Assembly: GCF_001437075.1 (NCBI RefSeq)
Contig: NZ_JQBX01000003.1
Coordinates: forward strand, 56,559 to 120,558
DNA from: Pediococcus stilesii
GTDB lineage: Bacteria; Bacillota; Bacilli; Lactobacillales; Lactobacillaceae
Direction of reading: 5' to 3'
DNA: 64,000 nt
Positions 27,572-37,210 of this stretch are shown one piece after another; position 1 is the first letter of the stretch, and each line of letters starts with the position of its first letter. The position numbers were made by a program, and so were the translations under genes. Under the pieces are notes generated by a model. That model was not told the origin of the DNA, ran no database searches, and saw only the letters and a program-made list of their open reading frames with translations.

Positions 27572-29416
27572 TCAAGCGTCTGACTTCAGTGGCGTTTTGC
27601 TTGCTCGTTTCAACCCGTCGTTAACAACCTGTGCAAAAATAACATCCCCCTCATGTCGTCCAGCAAAATGGACACCATCCGTTCCCTTAAAAACATCCGG
27701 GTGTTTGGCGGCCATCTTCTGCCAATCAGCAATCGTTATGAATGAATATTTTTTAGGCAACGTTCGTTCGAAATCCGCCAACTTTGATGAATTCCAATCC
27801 GGCTCTGCTCGTTGATCATACGGGGTTACAAGAATTAGTCGATGTCCTGGCGCTAAATCATGAATCAACTTGAGTAACTGTTTATCAGTTCCATCAAGCG
27901 CGTTCGTTCCGATTGAAATCACAACATTTTGCCGAAGAACACCATTTTTTTGCTGCGCAATCATCACTTTATACGCTAAGTCCATCGTTCGCTCACCTTT
28001 AGCGTCAATTGTACTATCCTTAACATTCTTTCCAAGATAATCGCGTGTTCCCAGAGTTACACTATCTCCGATGATTGAAGCTCCCTTTGGAATTTTCCCG
28101 CTAGAAGCCGCAAAGACCTGCTTAGGTTTTGCAGATGCGAGAATCACATCTTTTGTGGTGGTCATTTGATCAACCGATTGTTTTAATCCACCAACCCACA
28201 AATTTTGCTCCAAACTGGTTAAATTCGGTGCTTTGACTGAGGTATACGTAGCAACTGCGATCAATCCAACCGTGACAATGGTTAACGGCACCGTAACCCT
28301 TGATAATTTCACATTTTTAAGGACCCGCGGATGTTTTCCTGCAATTAAGGGTTCAATTACGTAGTAGGATAAGGCGGAGAATGGAACCCCCACGATAACC
28401 GTTAGCAATGCTGCTTCAGGAACACTCATTAATTTAGAAAAAATTACGAACAAGGGCCAATGATATAAGTACATACTGTAACTAATATCAGCAATAAAGG
28501 TTGCCCACTTTGGCTCGTTTACATTAGGCGTGGCATTGTGTAAACATCTAGTGAGAAAAATAGCCAAGGCAGCCAAGACGCTGGCTTCTAATATTCCACC
28601 CGTATAAGTAGTTCTATTGGTAAATTGAAGCTGCAAGCCAAGCATTCCTAAATCAAAAAAAGTTAGTAATAATGCAATTGTAACTAACCACGCGTTGGAC
28701 TTCTTTAACAACCAATCAAACGGTGCCGTAACATATTTAATACCTGTCAAACTTGCCAAAGTTGCTCCAACAAAGAACGGAAAGCTATGCGTTAAACTTG
28801 AAAAATACACTCGTGAAAAGTCGGATAAACCGGCACTGTTGCGAGCCATTAAAATACTGCTACCAATGGCCAATCCAAGCGATATAATCCCAATTGACCA
28901 TCTAAAAAGATGATTTTTTGTTTTTAAATTAATATTTAGTCTGCGAATAATTCCGGTAACGATGGCAATTAATAGTCCCCATATTAAGTAAAAATGCATT
29001 TCGACGGCTAATGACCATGTATGAACAAATAAATGTGGGATAAACTTGCTCTCATAGCTCCCACCCGTTGCAATCTCGAAATAATTCGTCGTAAATCCAA
29101 TTGCAGCGGCAATTTGGCGGCCCAACCCCGTAATGTAGTCGGGACTAACCAAGTAGGTTAATGGGACAACCACCAAAACGGATAAAACTAGTGGTGGAAC
29201 AATTCGATAAAATCGACGTCGGTAAAAGGCAATTAATTTAAATTTTCCCTTACCAAAAAACTCATCAATCATTAATGCTGTAATTAAAAAACCTGAAAAA
29301 GTAAAAAATATATCAACTCCGATAAATCCACCCGGATAAGCATTTTTAAAGAAATGATACGTTAAAACCGATAGTAACCCAGCTATTCTGACAAAGCTAA
29401 ACCATTTAATTCGCAT
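27572..29416 (-). CDS. oatA: OatA-like membrane O-acyltransferase with SGNH domain
   Basis: Two-domain enzyme of 614 residues. The N-terminal acyltransferase-3 domain (about residues 1-345) has about ten membrane helices and the start RIAGLLSVLTYHFFKNAYPGG-like segment with its His near residue 22. The external SGNH domain (about residues 435-605) has GDSVTLG, the GTN of SIGTNA, and DGVHFAG, so Ser, Asp and His are intact. The family O-acetylates peptidoglycan (lysozyme resistance) or other envelope polymers; which one is inferred only by family. Its start overlaps the MORN gene by 11 bases. Confidence 0.88.
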   Translation of the reverse strand: MRIKWFSFVRIAGLLSVLTYHFFKNAYPGGFIGVDIFFTFSGFLITALMIDEFFGKGKFKLIAFYRRRFYRIVPPLVLSVLVVVPLTYLVSPDYITGLGRQIAAAIGFTTNYFEIATGGSYESKFIPHLFVHTWSLAVEMHFYLIWGLLIAIVTGIIRRLNINLKTKNHLFRWSIGIISLGLAIGSSILMARNSAGLSDFSRVYFSSLTHSFPFFVGATLASLTGIKYVTAPFDWLLKKSNAWLVTIALLLTFFDLGMLGLQLQFTNRTTYTGGILEASVLAALAIFLTRCLHNATPNVNEPKWATFIADISYSMYLYHWPLFVIFSKLMSVPEAALLTVIVGVPFSALSYYVIEPLIAGKHPRVLKNVKLSRVTVPLTIVTVGLIAVATYTSVKAPNLTSLEQNLWVGGLKQSVDQMTTTKDVILASAKPKQVFAASSGKIPKGASIIGDSVTLGTRDYLGKNVKDSTIDAKGERTMDLAYKVMIAQQKNGVLRQNVVISIGTNALDGTDKQLLKLIHDLAPGHRLILVTPYDQRAEPDWNSSKLADFERTLPKKYSFITIADWQKMAAKHPDVFKGTDGVHFAGRHEGDVIFAQVVNDGLKRASKTPLKSDA

Positions 29417-29780
29417 GACGGAGTTCTCCTTTACTAAAAGTACCTGAATATTTTTTATGGTTTGCTGTTGTTAAAGTGCCTGATCCGTCGGGTACTCCTG
29501 CATTAAAATTACCCTTATATTGCCAATTCTGATGCGATGTAAAAGTACCCTTTCCTGAGAACTGGCCATTCTTAAAGTAACCAACGTAGCGATCATGATT
29601 TGCCAAACTCAACTTACCATAGCCGTTAAACTTACCTTTTAACATGCTACCATCATAGCTAATCTTATTATTATCTAATGTATAATGCGCATTTTTTTTA
29701 CTGGGTGTTGTCAGGCTGTATGTCGCCATTAACACTAAAAACATCACCGTCAGTATTTCCAAAAAAGTTCTTCTTTTCAT
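29406..29780 (-). CDS. Membrane-anchored MORN-repeat protein
   Basis: A 124-residue protein. One N-terminal transmembrane segment or signal anchor spans about residues 7-25. It is followed by three and a half MORN-like repeats of about 23 residues: each has an aromatic-x-G opening (YDGSML, YVGYFKNG, YKGNFNAG, YSGTFSKG) and a GxG core (GYGKL, GKGTF, GSGTL). MORN repeats form beta-hairpin ladders that bind lipids or proteins. It overlaps the acyltransferase gene by 11 bases and is overlapped (TAATG) by a small upstream reading frame. A helper or targeting role for the acyltransferase is inferred from context only. Confidence 0.85.
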   Translation of the reverse strand: MKRRTFLEILTVMFLVLMATYSLTTPSKKNAHYTLDNNKISYDGSMLKGKFNGYGKLSLANHDRYVGYFKNGQFSGKGTFTSHQNWQYKGNFNAGVPDGSGTLTTANHKKYSGTFSKGELRHAN

Positions 29781-29845
29781 TATTCAGTTTCACCCGCGGT
29801 TAACATTACAGCTAGATTGACGACGCAACTTGTAATCTTTAGCAT
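29780..29845 (-). CDS. 21-residue peptide gene coupled to the MORN gene
   Basis: A short frame encoding MLKITSCVVNLAVMLTAGET plus a final Glu. It is preceded by GGAGG 8 bases before ATG, a better site than most real genes here, and its stop overlaps the MORN start as TAATG. The middle is hydrophobic with one Cys. It may be a membrane micropeptide (as DltX is for the dlt O-acyltransferase system, by analogy only) or a leader frame that drives MORN translation. No family recognised. Confidence 0.55.
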   Translation of the reverse strand: MLKITSCVVNLAVMLTAGETE

Positions 29846-29934
29846 TGTAAACTCCTCCATCTTTTACTTCAAAAGTTTTTCGTATGCTAATTAAAATAAA
29901 TTTACTCCGTTTTAAAAAAACACACCTATCTTAA

Positions 29935-29963
29935 ATAGTATTTAAAAAAATAATAAGTGTCAA
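29935..29963 (-). promoter_or_regulatory. Promoter of the peptide-MORN-OatA operon
   Basis: Minus-strand TTGACA (perfect), 17 bases, TACTAT, about 85 bases before the peptide start. The leader between them has no clear hairpin. Confidence 0.75.
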
Positions 29964-30167
29964 TGTTCATTGCAATCTAAGTTTTCTTATTAACATCAAT
30001 AGCTAACTTTAAATTAAAAAAATTGCATAGGTTTGATATCAACTCTTTTAAAATATATGCTTATAACTGGCTAGTCGATCAATTATTTATCCAAAATAAT
30101 AATTATGAATATTCTTCCAATTCTATTGTTAACAAATGGTTTTCAGCATTATCAGTCACTTTTTTGC

Positions 30168-30197
30168 AAAAAAAAAACATCTACAAAAAGTAGATGT
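30168..30197 (-). terminator. Terminator after rpsI
   Basis: Minus-strand ACATCTAC pairs with GTAGATGT around a 5-T loop, followed by a T10-like run. About 25 bases past the rpsI stop. Confidence 0.9.
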
Positions 30198-30222
30198 CTT
30201 TTGAACGCTGATATATTGAATA

Positions 30223-30615
30223 TTAACGTTTTGAGAATTGAGCTGCCTTACGAGCTTTCTTAAGACCGTATTTCTTACGTTCCTTCATACGAGGGTCACG
30301 AGTAAGAAGACCAGCTTTTTTCAATGGTGCACGGAAATCAGGATCAACATCCAAAAGTGCACGAGCGATACCATGACGGATTGCTCCAGATTGTCCTGAG
30401 AATCCACCACCATTAACGTTAGCAATAACGTCATAGTTACCAGATGTTTCAGTTACACCAAATGGTTGAACAACTACTTGACGTAAGTTTGCAAATGGAA
30501 TGTATTCTTCAATCGGACGATCATTTACTGTGATTTTACCGGTTCCCGGTACAAGACGTACACGAGCAACGGAGTTTTTACGACGGCCAGTGCCGCGATA
30601 TTGTGCTTCAGCCAA
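30223..30615 (-). CDS. rpsI: 30S ribosomal protein S9
   Basis: 130-residue uS9 of the small-subunit head. The N-terminus [21 protein letters not shown] and the C-terminal [17 protein letters not shown], whose last Lys-Arg reaches the P-site tRNA, are standard (quoted as about residues 4-23 and 114-130). It follows rplM by 14 bases and ends the rplM-rpsI unit with a terminator. Confidence 0.98.
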   Translation of the reverse strand: MAEAQYRGTGRRKNSVARVRLVPGTGKITVNDRPIEEYIPFANLRQVVVQPFGVTETSGNYDVIANVNGGGFSGQSGAIRHGIARALLDVDPDFRAPLKKAGLLTRDPRMKERKKYGLKKARKAAQFSKR

Positions 30616-30629
30616 AATTCAATTCCTCC

Positions 30630-31073
30630 TTAAATTAAGTTCGTGATGTCAAGCTTTTCTGGGTTTTGAGCTTGATGATTATGTTCTGAACCAGCATAAA
30701 CATGCAATTTCAAAGCTTGCTTACGACCAAGAGTGTTATGTGGAAGCATACCCTTAACAGATGTTTCGATCAAACGTTCAGGGGTCTTTTCACGCATTTC
30801 ACCAGCAGTCTTAGACTTAATACCACCTGGATGCAATGTATGATGGTAATAAATCTTACCAGTAGTCTTACGACCAGTTAATTTAATTTTTTCAGCATTG
30901 ATAACGATAACGAAGTCACCAGTATCCACATTAGGAGTGAATGTTGGTTTATTCTTACCACGCAAAATAGATGCAACAACTGTTGAAAGACGTCCCAAAG
31001 GAATGTCTGTAGCATCAACGATATACCATTTACGTTCTACTTCACCTGGTTTAGCCAAATATGTTGTACGCAC
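30630..31073 (-). CDS. rplM: 50S ribosomal protein L13
   Basis: 147-residue uL13, an early-assembly 23S rRNA-binding protein. The motif [18 protein letters not shown] near the N-terminus is diagnostic. I chose GTG at 31073, 8 bases after GGAGG; an ATG at 31088 lies before that site. L13 represses its own operon in several bacteria; a structured leader and a consensus promoter precede it. Confidence 0.97.
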   Translation of the reverse strand: MRTTYLAKPGEVERKWYIVDATDIPLGRLSTVVASILRGKNKPTFTPNVDTGDFVIVINAEKIKLTGRKTTGKIYYHHTLHPGGIKSKTAGEMREKTPERLIETSVKGMLPHNTLGRKQALKLHVYAGSEHNHQAQNPEKLDITNLI

Positions 31074-31155
31074 TTGAATTTCCTCCAATTTCTGTTTTGT
31101 TTAACTCAACTTTAATAAGTTTCCGGGGCCTATTTTGTGGAGGTAAACAATACCA
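31074..31155 (-). ncRNA. Candidate L13 leader (rplM-rpsI autoregulation)
   Basis: About 80-base 5' leader. On the minus strand GTTTACC can pair with GGAAAC around a GC-rich loop, and AACTT with AAGTT in a second hairpin. CCTCCA (in the first arm's loop side) is complementary to TGGAGG at the rplM ribosome binding site, which would hide it. Firmicutes are known to carry an L13 leader RNA at this place; the match is by position and motif, not by a covariance search. Confidence 0.6.
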
Positions 31156-31161
31156 ACTTCC

Positions 31162-31190
31162 ATTATATTAACAGTCCCGTTCAAAGTCAA
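31162..31190 (-). promoter_or_regulatory. Promoter of rplM-rpsI
   Basis: Minus-strand TTGACT, 17 bases, TATAAT, starting 9 bases past the truA stop. This gives L13-S9 their own start, separate from ecf-truA. Confidence 0.88.
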
Positions 31191-31198
31191 TCAAAAAT

Positions 31199-31945
31199 CT
31201 AATAATCTACTTCTTTTAAATATAAACCGCTTGCGGGTGCCGTTCCGCGCGCCTGATCTCGATCTTTCACCTCTAATAACCGTGGAATATCATCAACTGG
31301 TCGACGTTCGCTTCCAATCTCTGCTAATACGGCCACCATAATTCGAACCATATTATATAGAAAGCCGTTACCGTAAAACTCAAAAATAATTTCATTTTGC
31401 GCTTTATCCTCTCGAACGGACGCCTGATATATTGTTCGAACATGACTCTTTACTGTGCTACCTGAAGCCACAAAGCTTGAAAAATCATGGGTTCCTTCTA
31501 AATCTTTAATGGCATTTTCAATTAATTCAATTTTAACCGGAAATTTCCAATGACCTGTGTAATTTCGTTTAAAAGGATCCACAAATTTCCCCAAAGCCAT
31601 TCGGTATTCATATTTTTTCCCATGAGTTGTGAAACGAGCATGAAAATTTTGGTCAACAATTTCTACTTTTTTAACCACTGTATCTAGAGGTAGTATACTA
31701 TTTAAAGCATTTAACATGTTTACTTCTGACATTTCAATTGGTAAGTCGAAATGCACCACCTGCCCCAAAGCATGAACTCCAGAGTCGGTTCTCCCCGAGC
31801 CATAAATTTGAATCTCAGGTGTTGGCTCTTTTGCAATTTTATTTACAGCTTTTTTTAACACACCTTCAACGGTTCGTTGATTCGGTTGCGCTTGAAATCC
31901 TGCAAATTTAGTGCCATCGTAAGCTAAAATAATTTTGTATCGCAT
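31199..31945 (-). CDS. truA: tRNA pseudouridine(38-40) synthase TruA
   Basis: Makes pseudouridine at positions 38-40 of the tRNA anticodon arm. The catalytic Asp lies in [15 protein letters not shown] (about residue 53). Length 248. The ATG at 31945, 6 bases after GGAG, begins [12 protein letters not shown]; the stop of ecfT is 2 bases upstream. The ecfA1-ecfA2-ecfT-truA order is standard in Firmicutes. Confidence 0.97.
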   Translation of the reverse strand: MRYKIILAYDGTKFAGFQAQPNQRTVEGVLKKAVNKIAKEPTPEIQIYGSGRTDSGVHALGQVVHFDLPIEMSEVNMLNALNSILPLDTVVKKVEIVDQNFHARFTTHGKKYEYRMALGKFVDPFKRNYTGHWKFPVKIELIENAIKDLEGTHDFSSFVASGSTVKSHVRTIYQASVREDKAQNEIIFEFYGNGFLYNMVRIMVAVLAEIGSERRPVDDIPRLLEVKDRDQARGTAPASGLYLKEVDY

Positions 31946-31947
31946 TC

Positions 31948-32748
31948 CTAACTCCAATTTCTAAGTAATAGTACACTCATCGTTGCAATAATCATAAATA
32001 TAGTGCCTAAAATGTCATTTTTTGTATAATTTAAGACTCGGTATTTACTGCGTCCTTCACCACCTTGATATCCTCGGGCTTCCATCGCCGTTGCGAGTTC
32101 TTCTGCTCGACTAAAAGCACTCTCGAAAAGTGGTATTAAGATTGAAACTAGTTTTTTTAACCTGGTCATTATCGATCCGGAACTAAAATTCGCTCCTCTT
32201 GAACGCTGCGCATTCAAAATTTTTTCAGTTTCATCAATGAGCGTTGGCACAAAACGTAACGCAATCGAAAGCATGAGCGCCATTTCATAGACGGGAAAAT
32301 GTAATTTTTTTAACGGCATAAAAAGTGATTCAATTGCTCCAGATATCTCTAATGGAGACGTCGATAAGGTTAAGACAGTTGAAACTAAAATAATAAGAAT
32401 AAACCGAATTGCAATGTAAATGGCATTCAGCAATCCATTGCTAGTAATGGATAAGATTCCCCAATGCCAATATACCTGTCCTCCCACGCCGAAGAAGACC
32501 TGTATTATCATCGTTAATAGAATCACACCAATTAAGGGTTTCACACCGTCCCAGAAGAATTTAGGGGCAATAGATGATGATCCAATAATAATGATGGCAA
32601 TCAAAAAACTAGTTCCATATGCTAACCAGGAATTGGACATAAAAACCGCAATAATATACAGCAAACTTAAAACTAGTTTTGCCCTTGGGTCCATTTTATG
32701 AATAAAAGAATTTCCTGGAACATAACGTCCAAATAGAATTTTATTCAT
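31948..32748 (-). CDS. ecfT: ECF transporter transmembrane protein EcfT
   Basis: Shared membrane coupling subunit of group II ECF vitamin importers. About five or six membrane helices flank a cytoplasmic coupling region with two Ala-Arg-Gly type motifs: AQRSRGANF (about residue 176) and MEARGYQGG (about residue 220), which contact the two ATPases. Length 266. It overlaps ecfA2 by 8 bases. It would serve unlinked S components, such as the one at 21366-21983. Confidence 0.95.
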   Translation of the reverse strand: MNKILFGRYVPGNSFIHKMDPRAKLVLSLLYIIAVFMSNSWLAYGTSFLIAIIIIGSSSIAPKFFWDGVKPLIGVILLTMIIQVFFGVGGQVYWHWGILSITSNGLLNAIYIAIRFILIILVSTVLTLSTSPLEISGAIESLFMPLKKLHFPVYEMALMLSIALRFVPTLIDETEKILNAQRSRGANFSSGSIMTRLKKLVSILIPLFESAFSRAEELATAMEARGYQGGEGRSKYRVLNYTKNDILGTIFMIIATMSVLLLRNWS

Positions 32749-33610
32749 GACGATTTCCCTTCCCTTCCAGATTAATAATCTGATCTACTAATTCTCCCAT
32801 ATCAAGAGGGATTTTTTTAAATTGAACACCATGTGAAATTAATTTTTGAGCAAAATTTGCTGCGCTAGGAAGTCCTAGTTGGTGATTTATTAACCACTCT
32901 GTATCACTAAAAACCTCCGTAGGCGTTCCAATCTTAGCAACAGAACCGCGATCCATCACGATCACGTTGTCAGCAAAATTCGCAACATCATCCATTTGAT
33001 GCGTAACCAATAAGATTGTCAATTTTTCTTTTTGATGTAATTCTGCGAAAAGTTCCATCATTTCTCGTCGACCTTGTGGATCAAGCCCCGCAGTCGGTTC
33101 ATCTAAAATTAAAATCTTCGGATTAGTAGCCAAAATACCCGCAATTGCAACCCGACGCATCTGTCCTCCCGAAAGTTCAAACGGTGATTTATCCCAAAAT
33201 TCTTGCGGCATTTTAACCTTTTGTAACGCAGATTCAGCACGTTTTTGTGCTTCTTCGTTAGTTACCCCAAAATTAATTGGTCCAAACTTGACGTCCTCAA
33301 TGACCGACTCGGCGAAAAGCTGACTTTCTGGAAATTGGAAAACAATCCCAACATGTTGTCTAAGATGAACGAGTTCTTTATTTTTAGTAGTGCCAGTGAT
33401 TGTTTGATCATCAACAACTACTTCTCCAGTAGTTGGTTTCAATAGCCCATTAACGTGTTGAATCAGTGTGGACTTTCCACTCCCTGTGTGTCCAATAATG
33501 GCGGTATAGGAGCCGTCCGGAATCGTCAGATTAATATCCTTTAAGGATAAATTTTCAAAGGGTGTATGCGCTTGATATATAAAGTCTACGCTTTTAAAAG
33601 TGATTGCCAT
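32741..33610 (-). CDS. ecfA2: ECF transporter ATPase EcfA2
   Basis: Second ATPase of the ECF module, about 289 residues. Walker A GHTGSGKST (about residue 40), signature LSGGQMRRVAIAG, and Walker B ILILDEPTAGLD with catalytic Glu. The ATG at 33610 lies 7 bases after GGAGG, and the gene overlaps the end of ecfA1 by 25 bases. Confidence 0.95.
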   Translation of the reverse strand: MAITFKSVDFIYQAHTPFENLSLKDINLTIPDGSYTAIIGHTGSGKSTLIQHVNGLLKPTTGEVVVDDQTITGTTKNKELVHLRQHVGIVFQFPESQLFAESVIEDVKFGPINFGVTNEEAQKRAESALQKVKMPQEFWDKSPFELSGGQMRRVAIAGILATNPKILILDEPTAGLDPQGRREMMELFAELHQKEKLTILLVTHQMDDVANFADNVIVMDRGSVAKIGTPTEVFSDTEWLINHQLGLPSAANFAQKLISHGVQFKKIPLDMGELVDQIINLEGKGNRHE

Positions 33611-34428
33611 AGCCACTCCTCCAAACCTTTTTCATTCATTTTTAGCTCTTCTGGAAGAAAGACACCCTTTTGTTTTAAATCATCAAATAATTGCGCACTA
33701 AATGGCTGTTCTAATCCAGTTATTTTTAACATTTCATTATCTTTAAACACATCTTTTGGCGCACCAGTTTCAACTACTTTGCCGTCATTGATAACAACCA
33801 CGTGATCAGAAAGCATCGCCTCACTAACGTCATGTGTAATAGAAAGCACTGTTAGGTTGTTTTCACGATGAATTTCGTTAATTAATTCAATAATCTCATG
33901 ACGTCCCTGTGGATCGAGCATGCTCGTTGCTTCATCTAAAATAATTATTTTAGGTTTTGATGCTAACACTCCTGCGATTGCAACTCGTTGCTTTTGTCCG
34001 CCCGAAAGTTGGTCAGGCTGTCGTTCCTTAAAATCGGTCATTCGTACTTTTTCCAATACGTCCGCAACAATGGAATGCATTTGTGCAGTTTCAACGCCCA
34101 AGTTTTCGAGTCCGAAGGCAACATCATCCTCAACGGTTGCTCCAACAAATTGATTATCCGGATTTTGAAAAATCATGCCAATTCTTTTTCGGATGTCCCA
34201 TACTGTATCGTCGGATAATGTAATCCCGTCAACAGTGATTGCCCCATCGCTAAAAGTCATCAGTCCATCAATTGAACGGGCAAGGGTACTTTTACCACTA
34301 CCATTGTGTCCGACGATTGACGTCCATGTACCCCTTTTAATTGATAATGAAACATTATCAAGGGCTTTTTTTTCGCCACCATTAGCATATTTATACGTTA
34401 AATTCTTTACGTTAATTATGTTATCCAA
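33586..34428 (-). CDS. ecfA1: ECF transporter ATPase EcfA1
   Basis: First ATPase of the ECF module, about 280 residues. Walker A GHNGSGKST, signature LSGGQKQRVAIAG, and Walker B IIILDEATSMLD; here Ala replaces Pro after the Glu, as is usual for EcfA1. TTG at 34428 follows GGGAGATAGG and gives the family length; an upstream ATG at 34506 would add 26 residues with no ribosome site. It lies about 180 bases after rplQ, with a weak terminator between. Confidence 0.93.
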   Translation of the reverse strand: MDNIINVKNLTYKYANGGEKKALDNVSLSIKRGTWTSIVGHNGSGKSTLARSIDGLMTFSDGAITVDGITLSDDTVWDIRKRIGMIFQNPDNQFVGATVEDDVAFGLENLGVETAQMHSIVADVLEKVRMTDFKERQPDQLSGGQKQRVAIAGVLASKPKIIILDEATSMLDPQGRHEIIELINEIHRENNLTVLSITHDVSEAMLSDHVVVINDGKVVETGAPKDVFKDNEMLKITGLEQPFSAQLFDDLKQKGVFLPEELKMNEKGLEEWLWQSLLKA

Positions 34429-34479
34429 GATTCCTATCTCCCTAAACAATATGGAACTAATTTTATCATTGTATACAAA

Positions 34480-34500
34480 AAAAATCACTGAAGATAGTGG
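34480..34500 (-). terminator. Weak terminator between rplQ and ecfA1
   Basis: Minus-strand CCACT pairs with AGTGA (one G-T) around a 6-base loop, followed by T8. A second small hairpin (GCGAGTT/AACTTGC) lies just before it. The short stem suggests partial read-through into the ecf genes. Confidence 0.5.
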
Positions 34501-34611
34501 TAGCAAGTTAAAAACTCGCCGTGGGCTAGACTAGGATTTCTCCAACATCGTAACACCCTACCAATATCTTAAGTGATAGATTTTGTTATTATTAAAATCG
34601 TTTTAAATTAA

Positions 34612-34995
34612 TTAATCAACTAATTCTAAAACAACCATTGGGGCACCGTCTCCGCGGCGTGGCATCGTCTTGTAGATACGAGTATATCCACCTTTACGAT
34701 CAGCATAACGTGGAGCTAAATCAGCAAAAAGTTTTTGAAGTGCTGAAGAAACCTTAACGTCCTCTCCATCTTCTGTAACATCTGCAACGATATTACGAAC
34801 AAATGCTGCAGCTTGACGACGGGCATGTAAGTCGCCACGCTTACCCAATGTGATCATTTTTTCAGTAGTAGAACGAACTTCCTTAGCGCGTGCTTCAGTT
34901 GTAACGATCTTTTCATTAACAATTAATTCTGTTGTGAGATCGCGAAGCAACGCTTTACGTTGGGAGCTTGTACGACCTAATTTACGATAACTCAT
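34612..34995 (-). CDS. rplQ: 50S ribosomal protein L17
   Basis: 127-residue bL17, located at the exit-tunnel side of the large subunit. N-terminus [19 protein letters not shown] and C-terminus [13 protein letters not shown] are diagnostic. It ends the alpha operon, 21 bases after rpoA. Confidence 0.98.
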   Translation of the reverse strand: MSYRKLGRTSSQRKALLRDLTTELIVNEKIVTTEARAKEVRSTTEKMITLGKRGDLHARRQAAAFVRNIVADVTEDGEDVKVSSALQKLFADLAPRYADRKGGYTRIYKTMPRRGDGAPMVVLELVD

Positions 34996-35016
34996 CTATG
35001 GGAACCCTCCTTATGA

Positions 35017-35961
35017 TTAGTCTTCTGAACGGAAACCTAAGCCCAATGCGCCAAGTTTCTCTTGGATTTCAACCAATGATTTACGACCAAGATTACGTAC
35101 TTTCATCATTTGAGCTTCAGTGCGATCAGTTAATTCTTGAACACTGTTAATACCTGCTCGTTTTAAGCAATTGTATGAACGGACCGAAAGATCTAATTCC
35201 TCAATTGTCATTTCAAGCATTTTTTCCTTGTGAGTTTCTTCTTTTTCAACCATAATTTCAGTCTCTTTAGCTTGATCATTAAGGTTAACGAAGATAGCAA
35301 GGTGTTCTGTTAAAATTTTAGCAGATAAACTTGTAGCCTCACTAGGAGTGATAGAACCATCAGTCCAAATATCGAGCGTAAGTTTATCATAGTCGTCTCG
35401 TTGACCAACACGAGTATTTTCAACTTGATAATTAACACGTTCAATTGGGGTATAAATAGAATCGATTGGTAATACGCTAATTGGCATATCAACCTTTCGA
35501 GCCTTGTTTTCGTCCGCGGATGTATATCCACGTCCAGTGTCAGCAGTGAGTACCGCATGGAATGTGGTACCTTCAGCTACGGTACAAATTGGTGCTTCAG
35601 GATTAAGAATCGTCACATCTCCATCGCCCATAATATCACCAGCCGTAACATTAGCAGGTCCAACAACATTGATATCCAACGTCTTTTCATCGTCAGATTC
35701 AATCTTTAATGAAACTTTTTTAAGATTCAAAATGATTTGCGTAACATCTTCCACAACACCTTCAACGGTTGAGAATTCATGTAATACGCTATCAATCTGG
35801 ACACTAGTAATAGCAGCCCCTGGTAAAGATGACAACAGGATTCGACGAAGTGAATTACCAAGTGTTGTACCATATCCCCGTTCTAAGGGTTCAATAACAA
35901 ATCGGCCATAATTGTCATTTTCGTCAATTTTATGAATTTTTGGCTTCTCAAATTCGATCAT
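35017..35961 (-). CDS. rpoA: RNA polymerase alpha subunit
   Basis: 314 residues. The N-terminal assembly domain includes [22 protein letters not shown] (about residues 26-47); the C-terminal domain (about 245-310) includes [13 protein letters not shown] and the DNA/UP-element helix [14 protein letters not shown] at 35961 (MIEFEKPK) gives the standard length; an upstream start at 35982 would lie in the ribosome site region. It sits between rpsK and rplQ as usual. Confidence 0.98.
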   Translation of the reverse strand: MIEFEKPKIHKIDENDNYGRFVIEPLERGYGTTLGNSLRRILLSSLPGAAITSVQIDSVLHEFSTVEGVVEDVTQIILNLKKVSLKIESDDEKTLDINVVGPANVTAGDIMGDGDVTILNPEAPICTVAEGTTFHAVLTADTGRGYTSADENKARKVDMPISVLPIDSIYTPIERVNYQVENTRVGQRDDYDKLTLDIWTDGSITPSEATSLSAKILTEHLAIFVNLNDQAKETEIMVEKEETHKEKMLEMTIEELDLSVRSYNCLKRAGINSVQELTDRTEAQMMKVRNLGRKSLVEIQEKLGALGLGFRSED

Positions 35962-36044
35962 TCTAATTTTTACCCCTTTCAAAACGCAGTCTGCATTTCG
36001 ATTTTGAATGCATTATAAAGTTTGCCCTCAAACAGAACCGAACT

Positions 36045-36434
36045 CTATACACGACGGCGCTTTGGAGGACGAGATCCATTATGAGGAACTGGTGTAACAT
36101 CACGAATTGCACTTACTTCAAGCCCAGTAGCTTGTAGTGCACGGATTGCAGCTTCACGACCTGAACCAGGTCCCTTAACAGCAACTTCAACATTCTTCAT
36201 ACCATGTTCCATTGCAGCTTTAGCAGCTGCTTCTGATGCCATTTGTGCGGCAAAAGGTGTCGACTTACGACTACCCTTAAATCCAAGAGCACCAGCAGAT
36301 GACCAAGCAACAGCGTTACCTTGGGGATCTGTAATCATAACAAGAGTATTATTGAAAGTTGAGTGGATATGAGCTACTCCAGATTCAATATTCTTTTTTA
36401 CTCGACGCTTACGAGTATTCTTTTTCGTTGCCAT
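36045..36434 (-). CDS. rpsK: 30S ribosomal protein S11
   Basis: 129-residue uS11 of the small-subunit platform. The motifs [18 protein letters not shown] and the C-terminal [18 protein letters not shown] are diagnostic. It lies 20 bases after rpsM and starts the run rpsK-rpoA-rplQ. Confidence 0.98.
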
Positions 36435-36454
36435 AAAAAGTTAGCCTCCTTTAA

Positions 36455-36820
36455 TTATTTTTTTCTACCTGCGATAGAAACTTTCTTACCTTTACGAGTC
36501 CGAGCGTTATTCTTCGTATGTTGTCCACGAACTGGCAAACCACGACGATGACGCATACCACGGTATGAACCGATTTCTTGGAGACGCTTGATATTGAGAC
36601 TAACTGTACGACGAAGATCACCTTCAACAAGATAGTTATCAACTTCTGCACGGATCTTGTCTTCTTGATCAGCTGTTAAATCACGAACGCGGATATCTTC
36701 TGATACTTCTGCATTCTTTAAGATTTTTTGAGCGGTAGTGTTACCAATACCGAAAATATATGTCAAACCAATGACAATTCGCTTGTCACGTGGTAAATCA
36801 ACACCTGCAATACGGGCCAT
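36455..36820 (-). CDS. rpsM: 30S ribosomal protein S13
   Basis: 121-residue uS13 of the 30S head, which contacts the P-site tRNA and the 50S subunit. N-terminus [20 protein letters not shown] and the C-terminal [15 protein letters not shown] are diagnostic. It follows rpmJ by 24 bases. Confidence 0.98.
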   Translation of the reverse strand: MARIAGVDLPRDKRIVIGLTYIFGIGNTTAQKILKNAEVSEDIRVRDLTADQEDKIRAEVDNYLVEGDLRRTVSLNIKRLQEIGSYRGMRHRRGLPVRGQHTKNNARTRKGKKVSIAGRKK

Positions 36821-36844
36821 TAAATTTCACCTCCAAGTATATTA

Positions 36845-36964
36845 TTATTTTCCTTGACGCTGTTTGTGCTTAGGATTTGCTGAGCAAATTACCATAACGC
36901 GCCCTTTACGTTTAATTACTTTGCAATGTTCACACATTGGCTTAACTGATGGACGTACCTTCAT
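36845..36964 (-). CDS. rpmJ: 50S ribosomal protein L36
   Basis: 39-residue bL36 reading [20 protein letters not shown] at its start. It keeps the zinc-binding set (C11, C14, C27 and H32), so it is the zinc-containing form. It lies between infA and rpsM, as in most bacteria, with AGGAGG before its ATG. Confidence 0.97.
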   Translation of the reverse strand: MKVRPSVKPMCEHCKVIKRKGRVMVICSANPKHKQRQGK

Positions 36965-36991
36965 GAATAAATCCTCCTAAACGAATAAAAC

Positions 36992-37210
36992 TTATTTGAA
37001 ACGATAGGTAATGCGACCCTTTGATAGATCGTACGGTGACATTTCAACCGTAACTTTATCACCTGGTAAAATTTTGATATAGTGCATGCGAATCTTCCCC
37101 GAAACATGGGCAAGAATTTCATGACCATTTTCAAGTTCTACTTTAAACATCGCATTAGGCATAGTTTCTTTTACTGTGCCCTCAATTTCAATGACATTAT
37201 CTTTAGCCAC
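36992..37210 (-). CDS. infA: Translation initiation factor IF-1
   Basis: 72-residue OB-fold factor that blocks the A site during initiation. The frame reads (M)[22 protein letters not shown] at 37210 follows GGGAGG by 10 bases and gives the standard length; the ATG at 37228 overlaps that site. A ~150-base gap separates it from adk and may contain its own promoter, but I found no convincing hexamers. Confidence 0.97.
   Translation of the reverse strand: MAKDNVIEIEGTVKETMPNAMFKVELENGHEILAHVSGKIRMHYIKILPGDKVTVEMSPYDLSKGRITYRFK

Larger units (their letters stand above)
29846..30222. other. Intergenic stretch between the peptide-MORN-OatA operon and rpsI
   Basis: 377 bases without a gene, very AT-rich. 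It holds the ~80-base 5' leader and promoter of the peptide operon on the low side and the rpsI terminator on the high side. In 29964-30165 I see nothing recognisable. Confidence 0.7.

Noticed and set aside
35504..35911. 135-codon plus-strand frame opposite rpoA
   Set aside because: Shadow of rpoA; composition follows the codon pattern of the real gene. The same holds for the many plus-strand frames opposite ribosomal protein genes.
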